Shown piece by piece: positions 25,444 to 33,204 of a stretch of DNA of 64,000 bases. The DNA lies in NCBI RefSeq assembly GCF_900095745.1, contig NZ_FMIR01000015.1, forward strand, positions 310,001-374,000, in the 5' to 3' direction. Source of the DNA: Microbacterium oxydans (GTDB taxonomy: Bacteria > Actinomycetota > Actinomycetes > Actinomycetales > Microbacteriaceae). The first letter of the stretch is position 1, and each line of letters starts with the position of its first letter. The notes beneath the pieces were generated by a model. The model did not search any database and was not told where the DNA came from. It saw only the letters and a list, made by a program, of their open reading frames with translations. A program made the translations under genes and the position numbers.

Positions 25444-27810
25444 CTACTTCTTGATCACGCCCGAGTAGTTCAAGCCGAAGCCGAACTTCCAGTCGTTGCC
25501 CTCGGCGTCGACATAGGTGTCCATGTCTTCCGGCACGTCTTCGAGCTGTCCTTCGACCGCGTCCATGTCGAGCGGGAAGCCGATCGGCAGACGGCCCTGG
25601 GGCTCGTGCTCACCGGCCGCGACCGTCAGGGTCGCCTCGTCGCTCACGCCGAATCCGACGAGGACGACGTTCGACTTCTCCTCGAACTCCGCCGGGACGA
25701 CGGGGTTGTTGGCCTTGACGACGGTGACGACGGGGATGTCGGCACCGCTCGCCTCGACCGCGGCGACCGCACGGTTGAACGCGTCGATGTCGGCGGCGTT
25801 CGAGATGCGCGAGGTGTTGCCGAAGTACGAACGGTTCTCCTTCGATCCGTCGGCGAGCACGTCGCCGCTGATCGAGGTCTTGCGCACGTTGTCACCGTCG
25901 GCCGTGTACGGCGCCCACTGCAGCGAGAAGGGGTACCACTCGCCCGATTCGGCGTCGTGGCCGGCGGCCGAGAAGTTGTTGCCGTTGTTCGGCGAGCGCA
26001 GGCCCACGAACACGGCATCCACGTCGCTCAGGTCGGGCGCGGTCATGGAGATGACCTTGCCGTCGGCGTCGAGCTCGACGGTGTCGGTGACGACCTTGCC
26101 GAAGATGCCCTCGGCCGCTTCGATGCTCAGCGTCGCGCCCTCGGTGTACTCCGGCGGGCCGAAGAGACCGGGGCTGCCCACGTCGAACGTGTGCGGGATG
26201 TACACGGTCTTGTCCGACCAGTCGGCGTCCTCCGCCACGGTGCCGTCGTTCTTCAGCATCACGACCGAGTCGAGCTGGGCGTCGAAGCCGGCCTCGACGT
26301 TGGCCTTGCTGCCGACCGTCTTCTCGGACTTCTCGAGGTCGACGAACGGGCTGTCGAACAGTCCGGGCGCGAAGTAGGCGGTGAGGATGCGGGCACCGGA
26401 CTCCGCCCAGCGGGCGTCGGCATCCTGGTCGACCTCGCCGGCCTCGAACCGCTCGTTCCAGAGGTCGTACGCCTGGAGGAGGAAGGTGGCGTCGTTGACA
26501 CCGCCGAACATGTCGACGCCGTTCTGGAGCACCGTGAAGTAGCGCTCGACCGGGTCCATGTCCTCGGCACCCCACGCGGTGGCGATGAACGCGTCGGGGT
26601 CGTTCGCGCCGGTCATGACGCCCCAGTCGGTGACGATCGCACCGGTGAAGCCGACCTCGTCGCGGATCATCTTCAGCGCCTCGGCGTTGTACGCCGTGCC
26701 GACGGCCTCGTCGCCGAGCAGCGGGTTGCCCTCGCCGTCGAGCATGATCGAGTAGTTCGTCATCATGCCGAGCGAGTCCGACGCCGCGGCGAACACGGAG
26801 GCGTGCTCTTCGAGGTTGTCGCCGGGGAAGACCTCGTACTTGCCCACCGCGGTGTGCGACTCACGGCCGCCCTCGCCCGCGCCGTCACCCGGTGCGTGCT
26901 TGATGGTGGTCGGCACGGAGTCGGTGCCCCATCCGATGTTCTCGCCGTCTTCGTCGTAGGTGCTCTGGAAGCCCGTGACGTAGGCCGCGGCCAGCTCCTT
27001 CGCGAGCTCCGAGTCCTCGCCGAGGGTGCCCGAGACGCGCAGCCAGCGCGGCTCGGTGGCGAGGTCGATCTGCGGGCTGAGGGCGTTCGAGATGCCCAGC
27101 GCGCGGTACTCCGAGGAGACCACGCGGCCGAACTCCTCCATGGTCTCGGCCGAGAAGGTCGACGCGAGGCCCAGGACCGACGGCCAGAGCGAGACGCCGG
27201 ATCCGGTCTCGGTGTAGGTCGAGTTGGACTGCGCCTCGGAGCGGGGGTCGGACGAGAAGTTCGCCGGGATGTAGGGGAGCTCGGGGGTGGCGAGGCTCTC
27301 GACGTGGGCCTGGATCGCGTTGACCCAGGTCACGTTCTCCTCGACATCCGAGCCACCGGCGTTGAGCACGTTGCGCAGGTTGTCCTCGGAGAGGTAGGTC
27401 TTCTGCGCGTCGGTCAGACCGTCACCCGGCGACCGCTCGTGCGAGCTGAAGAGCATGAGGCCCGAGATCTGCTCGGCGGTGAGCGTCTCGGCGTAGGCGG
27501 CGGCGCGCTCGGCCGGCTTGACGCGCCAGTCCTCGAACGTGTCCAGCTTGTCATTGCCGTTCAGGTCCTTGAACGCGTAGGTCGAGCCGTTCTCCTCCAC
27601 CTCGAGGATCTCGATCGAGCTGTCTGCGGAGTACGACAGCGTGGCGCCGCCGTGGGGGTTCTCGATGACCACGAAGTCCGTGGTGCCGTCCGTCGCATCG
27701 CGCGACGTGTACGCTGCTGGTTCTTCGGATCCGGACGTGCATCCGGCGAGGGTCAGCGCGAGGCCGAAGCCCGTGACCAGCGCGATCCCCTTCTTTGGCA
27801 TGGCCTTCAT
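25444..27810 (-). CDS. Extracellular GH3 lipoprotein (beta-glucosidase-like)
   Basis: 788 residues. ATG 27810 has AAAGGAA upstream. The signal segment ends in the lipobox LAGC with C24, so the enzyme is tethered outside the membrane. A short N-terminal beta segment contains the calcium-like loop DLNGNDKLDTFEDW; the barrel domain follows (LFSSHERSPGDGL, RWLRVSGTLGED, TIKHAPGDGAGEGGRES) with nucleophile D395 in GAIVTDWGVMTG; the alpha/beta sandwich ends with GRLPIGFPLDMD. Classical domain order and no FnIII are seen. Together with the membrane-anchored and cytoplasmic GH3 proteins downstream it suggests stepwise breakdown of one glycan from outside to inside. Confidence 0.88.
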   Translation of the reverse strand: MKAMPKKGIALVTGFGLALTLAGCTSGSEEPAAYTSRDATDGTTDFVVIENPHGGATLSYSADSSIEILEVEENGSTYAFKDLNGNDKLDTFEDWRVKPAERAAAYAETLTAEQISGLMLFSSHERSPGDGLTDAQKTYLSEDNLRNVLNAGGSDVEENVTWVNAIQAHVESLATPELPYIPANFSSDPRSEAQSNSTYTETGSGVSLWPSVLGLASTFSAETMEEFGRVVSSEYRALGISNALSPQIDLATEPRWLRVSGTLGEDSELAKELAAAYVTGFQSTYDEDGENIGWGTDSVPTTIKHAPGDGAGEGGRESHTAVGKYEVFPGDNLEEHASVFAAASDSLGMMTNYSIMLDGEGNPLLGDEAVGTAYNAEALKMIRDEVGFTGAIVTDWGVMTGANDPDAFIATAWGAEDMDPVERYFTVLQNGVDMFGGVNDATFLLQAYDLWNERFEAGEVDQDADARWAESGARILTAYFAPGLFDSPFVDLEKSEKTVGSKANVEAGFDAQLDSVVMLKNDGTVAEDADWSDKTVYIPHTFDVGSPGLFGPPEYTEGATLSIEAAEGIFGKVVTDTVELDADGKVISMTAPDLSDVDAVFVGLRSPNNGNNFSAAGHDAESGEWYPFSLQWAPYTADGDNVRKTSISGDVLADGSKENRSYFGNTSRISNAADIDAFNRAVAAVEASGADIPVVTVVKANNPVVPAEFEEKSNVVLVGFGVSDEATLTVAAGEHEPQGRLPIGFPLDMDAVEGQLEDVPEDMDTYVDAEGNDWKFGFGLNYSGVIKK

Positions 27811-28221
27811 TGGCCGTTCCTTTCGTCATCGACAGACATCCGCACGCGCCGTGCGCGAGGATGCTGGCCCCGCCTCTGGGGCCGTAGCCGTGACCGTCGC
27901 ACTGCGAAGCCGCCGGGCATGCCGGTGATCGCACAGTCGGGACGGTTGTGCTGAATCGATCGTTCTACGGGCGGCTCATCGGGCGAGAGCGGAACGCACG
28001 ATCGGTCGTTTCCGTCACATGTTCTGTCATCCGAGCCCGGAAAACCGCGGATTTCGTGACGGTTCCGTGACCTGATCCGCATCCTGATCCGCGCCCTCGC
28101 ACCCCGCTCCCCGATTCATTCACGTGAATCCATCACCGATATTCAGGCGTAGGCTGGAGAGAAGGACGGACCGTCCGAGAAGATCTCCCGGCCCCGTGCC
28201 CGCCCGGAAGTGGAGTCCCTC
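27811..28221. other. Divergent promoter region, no gene
   Basis: 411 bp between the GH3 lipoprotein gene (leftward) and the SDR gene (rightward). It holds no convincing coding frame. Visible elements are a short hairpin GGCCCC-N6-GGGGCC about 60 bp from the GH3 start and a perfect 12-bp palindrome at 28118-28129. Both promoters of the flanking genes should be here. Confidence 0.6.
28118..28129. promoter_or_regulatory. Perfect palindrome ATTCACGTGAAT
   Basis: A 12-bp perfect palindrome flanked by GATTC and GAATC, about 93 bp upstream of the SDR start. The length and central CG would suit a LacI- or TetR-type operator; no adjacent regulator identifies the binder. Confidence 0.4.
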
Positions 28222-28974
28222 GTGGCTCAGTACGACGTCTCGAACCGCTCGGCGATCGTGACGGGAGCAGGCAGCGGAATCGGACGCTCGACCGCTCTCC
28301 TGCTGGCGAAGAACGGCGCATCGGTCGTGGTCAACGACCTGAACGCCGAGCACGCGAACGCGGTCGTCGAAGAGATCCGCGCGGCCGGCGGCATCGCCGA
28401 GGCCTCGATCGGCGACGCGACGGATGCGGCGTGGATCGCCTCCTCCATCGAGCTCGCGAACTCCCTCGCCCCGCTGCGCATCGGCGTCAACAACGCCGGC
28501 ATCGGTGGCGCATCCGCCCCCACCGCGGAGTACGAGGACGAGGCCTGGGACAAGGTCATCGCCATCAACCTCAACGCGGTGTTCCGCAACATGAAGGCGC
28601 AGATCCCGTCGATCCTCACGAACGGCGGCGGGTCGGTCGTGAACATCGCGTCGATCCTCGGCAGCGTCGGCTTCGCCGGTTCCCCCGCGTACGTCGCCGC
28701 GAAGCACGCGGTCGTCGGCATGACCAAGTCCGCCGCGCTCGAGTACTCCGCGCAGGGTGTGCGCGTGAACTCGGTGGGCCCCGGCTTCATCGACACCCCG
28801 CTGCTGGCGAACATGGGTGACGAGGCGAAGGACTTCCTCGTGTCGAAGCACCCGATCGGACGCCTGGGCCAGGCCGACGAGGTCGCGAACCTCATCGTGT
28901 TCCTCGCCAGCGACGCCGCGAGCTTCGTCACCGGCAGCTACCACCTGGTCGACGGCGGATACACCGCCCTCTGA
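28222..28974 (+). CDS. Short-chain dehydrogenase/reductase
   Basis: 250 residues from the GTG at 28222, with GGAG six bases upstream. All classical SDR motifs are present: TGAGSGIG nucleotide-binding loop, NNAG (VNNAGIGG), the catalytic Ser in VNIASILGSVG, YVAAK, and PGFIDTP with the C-terminal VTGSYHLVDGGYT. NAD(P)H-dependent oxidation or reduction of an alcohol, sugar or 3-oxoacyl substrate; the family is too broad to say more. It stands alone and is followed by two hairpins. Confidence 0.9.
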   Translation: MAQYDVSNRSAIVTGAGSGIGRSTALLLAKNGASVVVNDLNAEHANAVVEEIRAAGGIAEASIGDATDAAWIASSIELANSLAPLRIGVNNAGIGGASAPTAEYEDEAWDKVIAINLNAVFRNMKAQIPSILTNGGGSVVNIASILGSVGFAGSPAYVAAKHAVVGMTKSAALEYSAQGVRVNSVGPGFIDTPLLANMGDEAKDFLVSKHPIGRLGQADEVANLIVFLASDAASFVTGSYHLVDGGYTAL

Positions 28975-28978
28975 TCGA

Positions 28979-29056
28979 ATGGCATCCGGTCCCGGGACCC
29001 GATTCCCGGTGACCGGATGCCATCCACAGCGACGTACCCCCCGAAACGTCGCTGTG
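28979..29056. terminator. Two tandem hairpins between convergent genes
   Basis: First stem: ATGGCATCCGGTC at 28979-28991 pairs perfectly with 29011-29023. Second stem: 11 bp at 29025-29035 pairs with 29046-29056. They lie between the SDR stop (28974) and the end of the opposing gene (29122), consistent with bidirectional termination. Confidence 0.7.
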
Positions 29057-29121
29057 CACCTCCCGCCCGCGGGCCGCACCGCTTTGCCCAGGATGCGCCG
29101 GCGAGGGAGGCGAGTCTGCAG

Positions 29122-29448
29122 TCAGGCGACCGCGTGCATGGTCGGGAGCGCGGACCACAGCGGCGCGAAGTCGATGTCTGTGAGGTCCAGCCCCCCGGCC
29201 GTGCTCGCCGCGGCCATCATCTTGACCAGCATCGGCCGCTCGAGCTCGACGTCCTCATCGAGCGTGAAGCGCACCGGGATCGACGCGTGCATCCACAGCG
29301 TCTCGGTGGCCGCACCCGCCGTGCGCAGCGTGAGCGGAAACGACTCGCCGCGGCGCAGCTTGGTGACGGTGACGAGCCTCAGGTGCGCGAGCACCCGATC
29401 GTCCACCTCCACGATCTGCGAATCACCGGCGTAGCTGAGCTGACCCAT
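29122..29448 (-). CDS. Small conserved Microbacteriaceae protein (DUF7882-like)
   Basis: 108 residues. The opening MGQLSYAG, the central VLAHLRLVTVTKLRRGESF and LWMHASIPVRFTLDED are the hallmarks of a small family common in Microbacteriaceae, which I believe is catalogued as DUF7882. Function unknown; no signal peptide or membrane helix. A MarR-type candidate operator lies in its promoter region at 29482-29504. Confidence 0.7.
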   Translation of the reverse strand: MGQLSYAGDSQIVEVDDRVLAHLRLVTVTKLRRGESFPLTLRTAGAATETLWMHASIPVRFTLDEDVELERPMLVKMMAAASTAGGLDLTDIDFAPLWSALPTMHAVA

Positions 29449-29481
29449 GGCACCCCCTCGAGAAATATCTTCATCAATTAG

Positions 29482-29504
29482 ATTACTAGTTTAACTAGCT
29501 AAAT
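29482..29504. promoter_or_regulatory. Candidate MarR operator, site 1
   Basis: CTAGTTTAACTAG at 29486-29498 is a perfect 13-bp inverted repeat (CTAGTT-T-AACTAG) in an AT-rich patch, 34 bp upstream of the small gene ending at 29448. The surrounding 23 bp resemble site 2 at 30098-30120. Confidence 0.55.
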
Positions 29505-29592
29505 GGTAACCGACGTATCGGGGGCCTCTCCGACCGTCATCGATCGCCACAGACCGTCACCGACGGAGGCGGCGCGGGGCGAGGAGCCGAAG

Positions 29593-30051
29593 CTAGCTCC
29601 GGGACGACTCTGCGAGCTCGGAGATCTCCTCCGTGAGGCGACGGAGGAACCGGGAGATCACGGAGAGCTGCTCCGGCGTGAATTCGCTCTCGATGTCGGC
29701 GACCCGCCGGGAGATCTCGTCTGCGGGCGAGTGCAGGTCGCGCAACGACGGGCGGAGGATCTTCGACCGTGCGTCATCCGGGTGCACGGAGACGACGATG
29801 TGCCCGCGTGCGGTGAGCCGGCGGATCAAGGCGGTGACCGCTGCGGTGCTCACCCCCAGATGCTGGGCGAGATCGCCGGGCGTGACCGGCCGGTCAAGGG
29901 GCGCATCCGCGATGAAGCCCATGGCAGCACGGTCGGTCTCATTGGGCTGACGCTCGGCCGCGAGACGGCGTCCGAGCCTGGCGTCGACGCGGCGCAGAGC
30001 CTCGACTTCGCGCGCGAGTTCCCGCGTCGCGATCTCCAGCTTCGCCCCCAT
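29593..30051 (-). CDS. MarR family transcriptional regulator
   Basis: 152 residues from ATG 30051 (GTG 30054 is adjacent). The winged helix is clear: DLAQHLGVSTAAVTALIRRL recognition helix, then GHIVVSVHPDDARSKILRPS as the wing with the MarR-typical DxR, and amphipathic dimerisation helices at both ends. It lies between two similar candidate operators, one upstream of itself and one upstream of the neighbouring small gene, so it probably represses both and perhaps the divergent pair at 30181. Confidence 0.85.
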   Translation of the reverse strand: MGAKLEIATRELAREVEALRRVDARLGRRLAAERQPNETDRAAMGFIADAPLDRPVTPGDLAQHLGVSTAAVTALIRRLTARGHIVVSVHPDDARSKILRPSLRDLHSPADEISRRVADIESEFTPEQLSVISRFLRRLTEEISELAESSRS

Positions 30052-30097
30052 CACACCCTCGCCTTCCCCTGGCGGCCCATGTTACCTCGATCGCCTG

Positions 30098-30120
30098 ATT
30101 ACCGGTTCGTCTAGCGAAAT
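30098..30120. promoter_or_regulatory. Candidate MarR operator, site 2
   Basis: This 23-bp stretch agrees with site 1 (29482-29504) at about 17 positions, keeping ATTAC, GTT, CTAGC and AAAT in register. It lies in the divergent gap between the MarR gene (start 30051) and the rightward pair starting at 30181. Confidence 0.5.
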
Positions 30121-30180
30121 CGGTCGACCATCAGGGGCTTCCGGCGATGAGAGGATGGAATCACGACGAGAAGGGACGTC

Positions 30181-30423
30181 ATGGTCGAGCCCATAGACCT
30201 CACGGACGAGCGGTACATCGGCTTCGCCGACCTGCTCGATCACCTCCACGCGCAGTTCCCCACCGTCGCCCGGGATCGCATCGCGCGCATCATCGAGGCC
30301 GAGAACGACGCCATCACCGGCGGCTTCCTCCTCGTCGTCCCCGCCGAGGTGGCGACCGGCGCGATCGAGATGCTCGAACTCAGCACGGCACGCACCCTCG
30401 ACGACGGAGAGGGGGTGGCGTGA
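30181..30423 (+). CDS. Small conserved hypothetical protein
   Basis: 80 residues with no signal peptide or membrane helix. The translation is mostly helical, with AQFPTVARDRIARIIEAEND in the middle; it looks like the small three-helix proteins found in actinobacteria. GAAGGGA precedes the ATG. Its TGA overlaps the ATG of the following MarR gene by one base, so the two are co-translated. Function unknown. Confidence 0.65.
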   Translation: MVEPIDLTDERYIGFADLLDHLHAQFPTVARDRIARIIEAENDAITGGFLLVVPAEVATGAIEMLELSTARTLDDGEGVA

Positions 30424-30974
30424 TGGCCGAACCTCAGGACCACGCCCGCTCCGGATACTGGTACCCCGACGGCGAGAGCACGAGCACCATCGACGTGCTG
30501 AACATGCTGCGCCGCTACCGCGCAGCGGAGACCGCGATGCGTGAGCGCACCCGCATCTCCATGGGCATGAACGAGACCGACCTCATGGCCCTGCGATTCC
30601 TCCTGCGGGAGCAGCGGGCCGGCAGGATCGTGCGCGCGATCGACATCGCCCGGATGCTCAACATCTCGACCGCATCGACCACGACGCTCATCGACCGCCT
30701 CGAGAAGGGCGGTCATGTCCGCCGTGAGGCGCACCCCACCGACCGCCGGGCAGGGGTCGTCGTCCCGACCGTCAGCAGCGATGAAGAGGTGCGCGCCACG
30801 CTGGGGGCGATGCACCACCGCATGCTCACGCTCGTCGACGAGCTCTCCGACCAGGAGCGGGCCGTCGTCACCCGGTTCCTCGCCGGGATGACGGCTGCGA
30901 TCGAAGAGGCATCCGACCTCGACGAGGAGCTGCGCCACGTGATCCGCGACCAGGCGGGGCCCGAAGCGGAGTGA
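30423..30974 (+). CDS. MarR family transcriptional regulator
   Basis: 183 residues. After a polar N-terminus (YWYPDGESTSTIDVLNMLRR) comes a winged helix with IDIARMLNISTASTTTLIDR and the wing GGHVRREAHPTDRRAGVVVP, then C-terminal dimerisation helices. It overlaps the small gene at 30181 and ends 3 bp before the stop of the convergent ArsR gene. Target and ligand unknown; site 2 at 30098-30120 may control this pair. Confidence 0.83.
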   Translation: MAEPQDHARSGYWYPDGESTSTIDVLNMLRRYRAAETAMRERTRISMGMNETDLMALRFLLREQRAGRIVRAIDIARMLNISTASTTTLIDRLEKGGHVRREAHPTDRRAGVVVPTVSSDEEVRATLGAMHHRMLTLVDELSDQERAVVTRFLAGMTAAIEEASDLDEELRHVIRDQAGPEAE

Positions 30975-30977
30975 CGG

Positions 30978-31295
30978 CTACAGTCCTTCCGCGATCTCCT
31001 TGATCGCGGCGAGGCGGCGGTCCCACTCACGGCCGATCACGTCGAGCTTCGCGGCGGTGGCGGAGAGCTCGGCGCCGACGACGCGGAAGCGAACCTCGCG
31101 ACCGACGCGCACGGGTTCGACCAGGCCGACCTCCTGCAGCACGGCGAGGTGCTTCGCGATCGCCTGTCGAGACACCGGAAGGCGCCTGGCGAGGGCGGAT
31201 GCCGACGCATCCCCCTCGCCGAGAGCCGTCAGGATGCTCCAGCGCGTCTCGTCCGCGAGCGCCGCGAACATGGGCAGCAGGGTTCCTGTGGTCAC
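30978..31295 (-). CDS. ArsR family regulator
   Basis: 105 residues with the compact ArsR winged helix: MFAALADETRWSILTALGEG, ALARRLPVSRQAIAKHLAVL and VGREVRFRVV. No metal-binding cysteine motif is present, as in ArsR proteins paired with SRPBCC partners. Its ATG overlaps the stop of the SRPBCC gene by 4 bp, so it is the second gene of a two-gene leftward operon. Two copies of a palindrome upstream of that operon are the likely binding sites. Confidence 0.87.
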   Translation of the reverse strand: MTTGTLLPMFAALADETRWSILTALGEGDASASALARRLPVSRQAIAKHLAVLQEVGLVEPVRVGREVRFRVVGAELSATAAKLDVIGREWDRRLAAIKEIAEGL

Positions 31296-31774
31296 GCTTC
31301 GCCTTCCACCAGGGCGACCATCTTGTCGAGCTCCAGGTCCCAGCCCGTGCGGTGCGACTCGAGGTTGGCGCGCGGGTCGGACGTGCGCTCGAAGCCGCTC
31401 TCGACGACCGTCAGGCGGGTGCCACCGTCAGCCTCCTCGAGCGTGAAGGTGAAGACGGTCGAGGTCGCCTCGTCGATGCTGTCGGGGAGCTTCCCGAGGG
31501 CGTCGTCGTTGTTCCAGCGGTACGTGATGCGCCGCGGCTCGTCGTACTCCTCGACCCGCAGCGGGATCACGTCGTAGTCGGGGAACGTCATCGTGCCGGT
31601 CGCGCCGACGCCGGCGCCGTCGAGCACGGTGCGCCCGAACCAGCGGGAGACGTGCTCGGGTTCAGCCACGGCTCGCCACACCTTCTCGACGGGGGCCGCG
31701 ATCTGGATGCTGCGCCGAACGGAGAAGGTCTCCTCGTCGACGACGGATGCCTCGTTGTGGGTCATGTTCACCAT
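31292..31774 (-). CDS. SRPBCC (AHSA1-type) domain protein
   Basis: 160 residues from ATG 31774, preceded by AAAGGA. The START-like fold is recognisable in FSVRRSIQIAAPVEKVWRAV at the start and GGTRLTVVESGFERTSDP toward the end. AHSA1-type proteins coupled to an ArsR regulator are very common in bacteria and may bind a hydrophobic ligand, but their role is not settled. First gene of the operon with the ArsR regulator. Confidence 0.85.
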   Translation of the reverse strand: MVNMTHNEASVVDEETFSVRRSIQIAAPVEKVWRAVAEPEHVSRWFGRTVLDGAGVGATGTMTFPDYDVIPLRVEEYDEPRRITYRWNNDDALGKLPDSIDEATSTVFTFTLEEADGGTRLTVVESGFERTSDPRANLESHRTGWDLELDKMVALVEGEA

Positions 31775-31816
31775 GATGGATCCTTTCGGAGTCTCGCGCT
31801 GGCCCGGTCGACCAAC

Positions 31817-31866
31817 TGCAACTCCAGAGTTGCACACGGGTTCCGGTTGCGCAACCCCTGAGTTGC
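31817..31866. promoter_or_regulatory. Two ArsR-type operators
   Basis: TGCAACTCCAGAGTTGCA at 31817-31834 is a perfect 8+2+8 palindrome. GCAACCCCTGAGTTGC at 31851-31866 repeats its core with two changes, in the same orientation, 34 bp further upstream. Both precede the SRPBCC-ArsR operon. Confidence 0.75.
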
Positions 31867-31882
31867 AGTAACTGTGGTGGCA

Positions 31883-33106
31883 CTACCCCCGCGGGCGGCG
31901 CTTCTCCAGGAATCCGGCGAGCAGCACGGCGACGAGGGCGGCGACCGGGGCGACGAGCAGCCCGGCGCGCAGGCTCTCGGTCTCGGCGATGTACCCCACG
32001 AAGGGGGGCGACAGCAGGAACCCGAGGCGCAGCAGCCACGACACGACCGTGAGTCCGACGCCCGGCCGCAGCCCCGGCAGCTCGTCGGCGGCGTGCATCG
32101 CGGCGGGGATGAGCGTCGCGATGCCGAAGCCGACGGCCGCGAAGCCGAGGATCGTGCCCGGCACGGTCGGGAAGGCGAGCGCGAGCGTCATGCCCACCGC
32201 CGCGATGATGCCGCCGACCCGTGCGACCCAGCGCTGCCCGAACCGGTCGGTGAGCGGGTCGCCGAGCATCCGGCCGATGAACTGCGCGCCGACCAGGGCG
32301 ATGAAGCCGAGCGGAGCGATCGCCCCCGCAGCCCCGAGCGAGTCGGCGAGGTACAGGGTCGCCCACGAGTTTCCGGCATCCTCGGCGACGGCGCCGGCCA
32401 TCGCGATGAGGGTGAGCGCGATGATCGCGATCACGGTGCGCGGGGTCACGTGGCGACGCAGCGCCCCCGTCACCTCGGCCGGGGCGGCGGCGGCATCCGT
32501 CTCGGTCTCGTCGTCACGGCCGGGGAGGCAGAACCGCAGGGCCACGAGGGCGACGGTAGCGAACACGGCGGTCGAGATGCCGAGGTGCACGCCCAGCGGC
32601 AACTGCAGGGCGATCGCGACCGCGGCCATCGCCCCACCGATCACCGCGCCGATCGACCAGATCGCGTGGAAGCCGTTGATGATCGAGCGCCCGTAGCGCC
32701 GCTGCACGCGGAGGCCGTGGGCGTTCTGCGCCACATCCGTGATGGCGTCGGATGCTCCGCCGAGGAACAGCGCGACGGCGAACAGCACGCCCGAGGGGGC
32801 GAGTGCGGCGGAGAGCAGGCCGAGGCTGGTGAGCACGGTGCCGATCACGGCGATGCGCGCCGAGCCGAACCGGCGGATCAGCACGGCGGCCAGGAGCCCG
32901 GCGGCGATGGCCCCCGCGGGGAAAGCGGCGATCGCGAAGCCGTAGCCGAGGTTGTCGAGTCCGAGTCCCGCCTTGATCTCCGGGTAGCGCGGCAGGATGT
33001 TCGCGAACAGCGCCCCGTTGGTCAGGAACAGGGCGGAGACGGCGATGCGGGCGCGCCGGGACGCCCGGTCCGGAGCCGTTCGTCGAATCGATTCGATTGA
33101 AGCCAT
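31883..33106 (-). CDS. MFS transporter
   Basis: 407 residues from ATG 33106. Twelve hydrophobic helices with the loop-2/3 motif GAIAAGLLAAVLIRRFGSAR and GNSWATLYLADSLGA in the second half. The fold is that of small sugar or drug efflux/uptake MFS proteins (the type sometimes annotated as FucP- or YfkF-like). It is divergent from the gene at 33205 with a 98-bp gap. Substrate not deducible. Confidence 0.82.
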   Translation of the reverse strand: MASIESIRRTAPDRASRRARIAVSALFLTNGALFANILPRYPEIKAGLGLDNLGYGFAIAAFPAGAIAAGLLAAVLIRRFGSARIAVIGTVLTSLGLLSAALAPSGVLFAVALFLGGASDAITDVAQNAHGLRVQRRYGRSIINGFHAIWSIGAVIGGAMAAVAIALQLPLGVHLGISTAVFATVALVALRFCLPGRDDETETDAAAAPAEVTGALRRHVTPRTVIAIIALTLIAMAGAVAEDAGNSWATLYLADSLGAAGAIAPLGFIALVGAQFIGRMLGDPLTDRFGQRWVARVGGIIAAVGMTLALAFPTVPGTILGFAAVGFGIATLIPAAMHAADELPGLRPGVGLTVVSWLLRLGFLLSPPFVGYIAETESLRAGLLVAPVAALVAVLLAGFLEKRRPRG

Positions 33107-33204
33107 GCCTACGATCGTAACGGTCCGGCGCGCGCTCCTTATCCGCACCGGCTCATCGCCACAACCCCGTACCCACCACCCCCTTCCCGTCGTACGCTCG
33201 ACCC

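Noticed and set aside
25606..27954. Long rightward open frame opposite the GH3 lipoprotein gene
   Set aside because: Composition is the mirror of the GH3 codons, with no ribosome site or recognised domain.
33083..33096. Perfect palindrome TCGAATCGATTCGA near the MFS start
   Set aside because: It lies inside the coding sequence for SIES and is easily made by repeated codons; no second copy was noticed.
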